A stretch of 64,000 bases of DNA from Acidimicrobiia bacterium (lineage in GTDB: Bacteria; Acidobacteriota; Terriglobia; Bryobacterales; Bryobacteraceae): the NCBI GenBank assembly GCA_016871315.1, contig VFZE01000030.1:1-64000 (forward strand). The letters run 5' to 3'. Positions 61,920 through 64,000 of this stretch are shown here, piece after piece. Within the stretch, counting starts at the first letter, position 1; the number at the start of each line of letters is the position of its first letter. The notes under the pieces are model-generated. The model searched no databases and had not been told where the DNA came from. It worked only from the letters and a program-made list of their open reading frames with translations. The translations under genes were made by a program, and so were the position numbers.

Positions 61920-64000
61920 CTACCACGCCAGCCGGCCCGCCAGCTGGATCTGCCGCGCAGGATTTGCCCGGTTCGCGATATTGTTGATCCGCCCGAACGA
62001 CGGCGTCCCGAACGACACACCGGGATCCGCGAACGCCGGATGGTTCCAGATGTTGAACGCCTCCCCGCGCAGTTGGAACCGCAGCCGCTCGCCGATCCGC
62101 GTATCCTTGATCACCGAAATGTCCCAGTTGTGCAGCCCGGGTCCAAGCACATCCGGAAGCGTGCGCGACAGGTTGCCGAACTGATAAGGAGCGGGATTGG
62201 CGAACCGCGACGTGTCGAAGTAGCGGGCCATCCGGTCCTTGACCGGACCTTCAAACTTCGGAGAAGCGCCCGTACTATTGGGACGCTGGCCTCCGCCCTG
62301 CGACTGGGTCGTGTTCACGGCGCTGGTCACCGACAGCGGCGTGCCGGTTTGCAGAGTCCCGATCCAGTTCAGTTGCCAGCCCTCCAGCAGCTTCCGCGAA
62401 ATGGAGTTCCCACCTGTCAGCCATTTTTGCCGCGGCCCAAAAGGCAGCTCATACACGCCCGTCATCACCAGCCGTTGCGGCGAATGGATTGTCGATAGCG
62501 AACGTTCCGCCGCCCTGTTGTACACGTTCTGGCGTCCGCCGATGTCATCCAGCATCTTGGAATTGGTGTAACTGGCAAGGAACGTGAAGCCCTTCGCAAA
62601 ACGCCGCTCCAGCTTGAACAGGAACGCGTGGTAGGTGGCGCTGCCATCGGTGAACTCACGCAAGGTCACGCCGGTAAAGTGCGGGTACGGCCGCAGCAGC
62701 TGCGCGCGCGTCACGGTAGTGGCAGACAGTGTGCCCACCGAAATGCGGCCCAGGAACGGGTTCGGCACACGAACCAGCAGCGCATCCTGCAACCCCATCT
62801 GCTCCGTCGTCAGCTGGTTGATGTTCATGTTCGAATTCTGCAGATGGATTCCTCGGTTACCCGAATACGTCGCCTCGATCAGCAGATTCTCCATCGGTGA
62901 ATACTGGAACCCGAAGCTGTACTGCTGCGAATAGGAAATCGGCCGCGTCACCTCGGTAAACGTGACCCCCTGGCCGATTAACGTCAGAAGCCCTTGCGTG
63001 GAGCCGATCGGATTCAGTAGACCGTTCGGGAAAGGATTCGACAGCCGGTCGGTTGGATTCACGCCATCAATGCTGGCCAGCATCGGCGTCGCCACGCTAA
63101 AGCCCGGCGAAGCCGCCGTTCCGCGCCCCTGCGTCGTCGTGCCCGCAAAAAAGACTCCATAGCCGGTCCGGATCACCAGCTTGCGGTTCACCTCGTAAGC
63201 AAGCCCGAACCGCGGCGAGAAATTCTTCCACACAACATTGGTTTGTCCGCGCGGCTGGCCATCCACCGCCGCGAACATCAGCCCTCCATTCACTGTCAGG
63301 TTCGGCGCCAGTGGCTGCAACGGGCTCGGCGTATTGTATGCGAACCCGCGAATCATCTGGTTGTAGCGTTCCGTGCGCGGCCCTTCGTACTCCCAGCGGA
63401 AACCCAGATTCAGCGTCAGCTTCGAAGTTGCTCGGATATCGTCCTGCAGATAGGCGCTGTAGAAGATGTTCTGGAACGCCGTCGCCACATTCTTGTCCAC
63501 CGAGCCCGAGTTGGCGGTCCCCAGCAGAAACGATGCCACCGAGTGCCCGCTGATCAGGTTCCGGACCGGGTCCGGACCCCGTGTCCGCGCGTCATTAAAC
63601 GAAAACGTCCCGGACGCATTCCCCACGCTGTTGCCCACGTCCCGGTAGACGCGCGGTTCGAATCCATACTTCAGGGAATGCCGGCTTCCGATCCGCGTCA
63701 TATTGACCTGCAGCGTGTGCACGTCGCTCAAATCCTCTGCGTCCCCCGTCCGCCCGATCGACTGGATCCCCGCGATCGAAATCACCGGGAACGATTGCCG
63801 AACCACTTGCGAATCCAGTGCCTGCGGGAAGCCAAGTGAGCTGAGTTGGAAGTCCCGCGGACGGTACTCGGTAATGTTGCCGAACCGCGACACCCCGTAA
63901 CGCACATTCAGCAGCAGCGTCGGCGTCACCGTATAGACATAATCGAGCGCCGCGCCCCGGCTCAACCGGTTCAGAAAGCGCGACTGCGTCGCCAGCGTTC
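61920..64000 (-). CDS. Oar-like TonB-dependent receptor, C-terminal part (5' end off window)
   Basis: About 693 codons, the barrel portion of an outer-membrane receptor: strands such as LNLGFRWEYEGPRTERYNQ, FSPRFGLAYEVNRKLVIRTG, NRGIHLQNSNMNINQL and a C-terminal LRFQLRGEAFNIWNHPAFADP. The carboxypeptidase-regulatory-like N-terminus and plug would lie beyond the right edge; the frame is still open at 64000. Such Oar-type proteins are numerous in Acidobacteriota and take up oligosaccharides or peptides. The stop is 2 bp from the convergent ATPase gene. Confidence 0.88.
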   Translation of the reverse strand, partial: TLATQSRFLNRLSRGAALDYVYTVTPTLLLNVRYGVSRFGNITEYRPRDFQLSSLGFPQALDSQVVRQSFPVISIAGIQSIGRTGDAEDLSDVHTLQVNMTRIGSRHSLKYGFEPRVYRDVGNSVGNASGTFSFNDARTRGPDPVRNLISGHSVASFLLGTANSGSVDKNVATAFQNIFYSAYLQDDIRATSKLTLNLGFRWEYEGPRTERYNQMIRGFAYNTPSPLQPLAPNLTVNGGLMFAAVDGQPRGQTNVVWKNFSPRFGLAYEVNRKLVIRTGYGVFFAGTTTQGRGTAASPGFSVATPMLASIDGVNPTDRLSNPFPNGLLNPIGSTQGLLTLIGQGVTFTEVTRPISYSQQYSFGFQYSPMENLLIEATYSGNRGIHLQNSNMNINQLTTEQMGLQDALLVRVPNPFLGRISVGTLSATTVTRAQLLRPYPHFTGVTLREFTDGSATYHAFLFKLERRFAKGFTFLASYTNSKMLDDIGGRQNVYNRAAERSLSTIHSPQRLVMTGVYELPFGPRQKWLTGGNSISRKLLEGWQLNWIGTLQTGTPLSVTSAVNTTQSQGGGQRPNSTGASPKFEGPVKDRMARYFDTSRFANPAPYQFGNLSRTLPDVLGPGLHNWDISVIKDTRIGERLRFQLRGEAFNIWNHPAFADPGVSFGTPSFGRINNIANRANPARQIQLAGRLAW

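Noticed and set aside
1-64000. tRNA, rRNA, CRISPR arrays or a prophage
   Set aside because: No T-loop-like tRNA pattern, rRNA segment, regular repeat-spacer series or phage structural gene was found on reading either strand.

Overview
This 64 kb window reads as a high-GC chromosome segment from an Acidobacteriota bacterium, most likely a Bryobacterales/Solibacter-like lineage. The pointers are a VWFA protein of the Acidobacteria-specific type, a PadR regulator next to a fragment of an ADOP-type duplicated permease, an Oar-like TonB-dependent receptor at the right edge, PEP-CTERM sorting, a bacillithiol-type deacetylase, and many Tat-exported sugar enzymes and amidohydrolases. The lineage call is inference; no rRNA or tRNA gene was found here to settle it.

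Layout. 1-3950 (minus): a heme-type sensor kinase that runs off the left edge, a HybB/NrfD-like quinone membrane subunit, a HybA-like four-cluster ferredoxin and a membrane-anchored GcvH-like protein, forming a redox operon with no catalytic subunit in view. 4208-10896: Tat-exported cysteine hydrolase, thiE, citrate synthase, then a PQQ/cytochrome c dehydrogenase and an S9 peptidase. 10893-11600: VapBC toxin-antitoxin pair. 11812-17349 (minus): S24-type protein, VWFA protein, kdgK, bshB1, glutaredoxin, rhomboid and a second PfkB kinase, the last four being tightly overlapped. 17383-21049: a truncated ECF sigma gene joined by deletion to a secreted-protein remnant, into which a 2.9 kb IS1595-family transposon has inserted. 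The transposon has imperfect terminal repeats and a perfect 8-bp target duplication, and carries a DUF262-HNH nuclease gene as cargo. 21189-29925: frameshifted PEP-CTERM trypsin-like protease, exported RraA-like protein, two sugar isomerase-like TIM barrels, an amidohydrolase, two small proteins, an XRE regulator and a B12-binding radical SAM enzyme.

30005-33355 is a DUF4956, OprO/P-type porin and CotH locus. 33352-37780 holds an MGDG-synthase-like glycosyltransferase, proline dehydrogenase, a small membrane protein and an SGNH hydrolase with an inserted carbohydrate-binding-like domain. 37800-44272 is a cell-envelope operon: class A PBP, NtrC-type regulator, sensor kinase and a lipoprotein, with a consensus sigma-54 promoter between regulator and kinase. 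44420-50049 (minus): OmpA lipoprotein, a decayed Doc toxin with its small antitoxin, an MA-family peptidase, HIT protein, IHF-beta and ribosomal protein S1. 50269-51160 is a broken ATP-grasp gene. 51251-55655: tricorn-like protease and queG. 55800-57896: a radical SAM protein of the Tes (tetraether/membrane-spanning lipid) family. 57918-61918: terminator, truncated ADOP permease, PadR, and a Trp-type ABC transporter operon in which substrate-binding and ATPase genes are each frameshifted. 61920-64000: the C-terminal part of an Oar-like TonB-dependent receptor.

The strongest new observation is the precisely bounded IS1595 element carrying a defence-like nuclease. The window also holds an unusual number of broken genes (sigma factor, protease, Doc, ATP-grasp, ADOP, ABC transporter), which means either real decay or sequence errors; single-base indels should be checked against reads.
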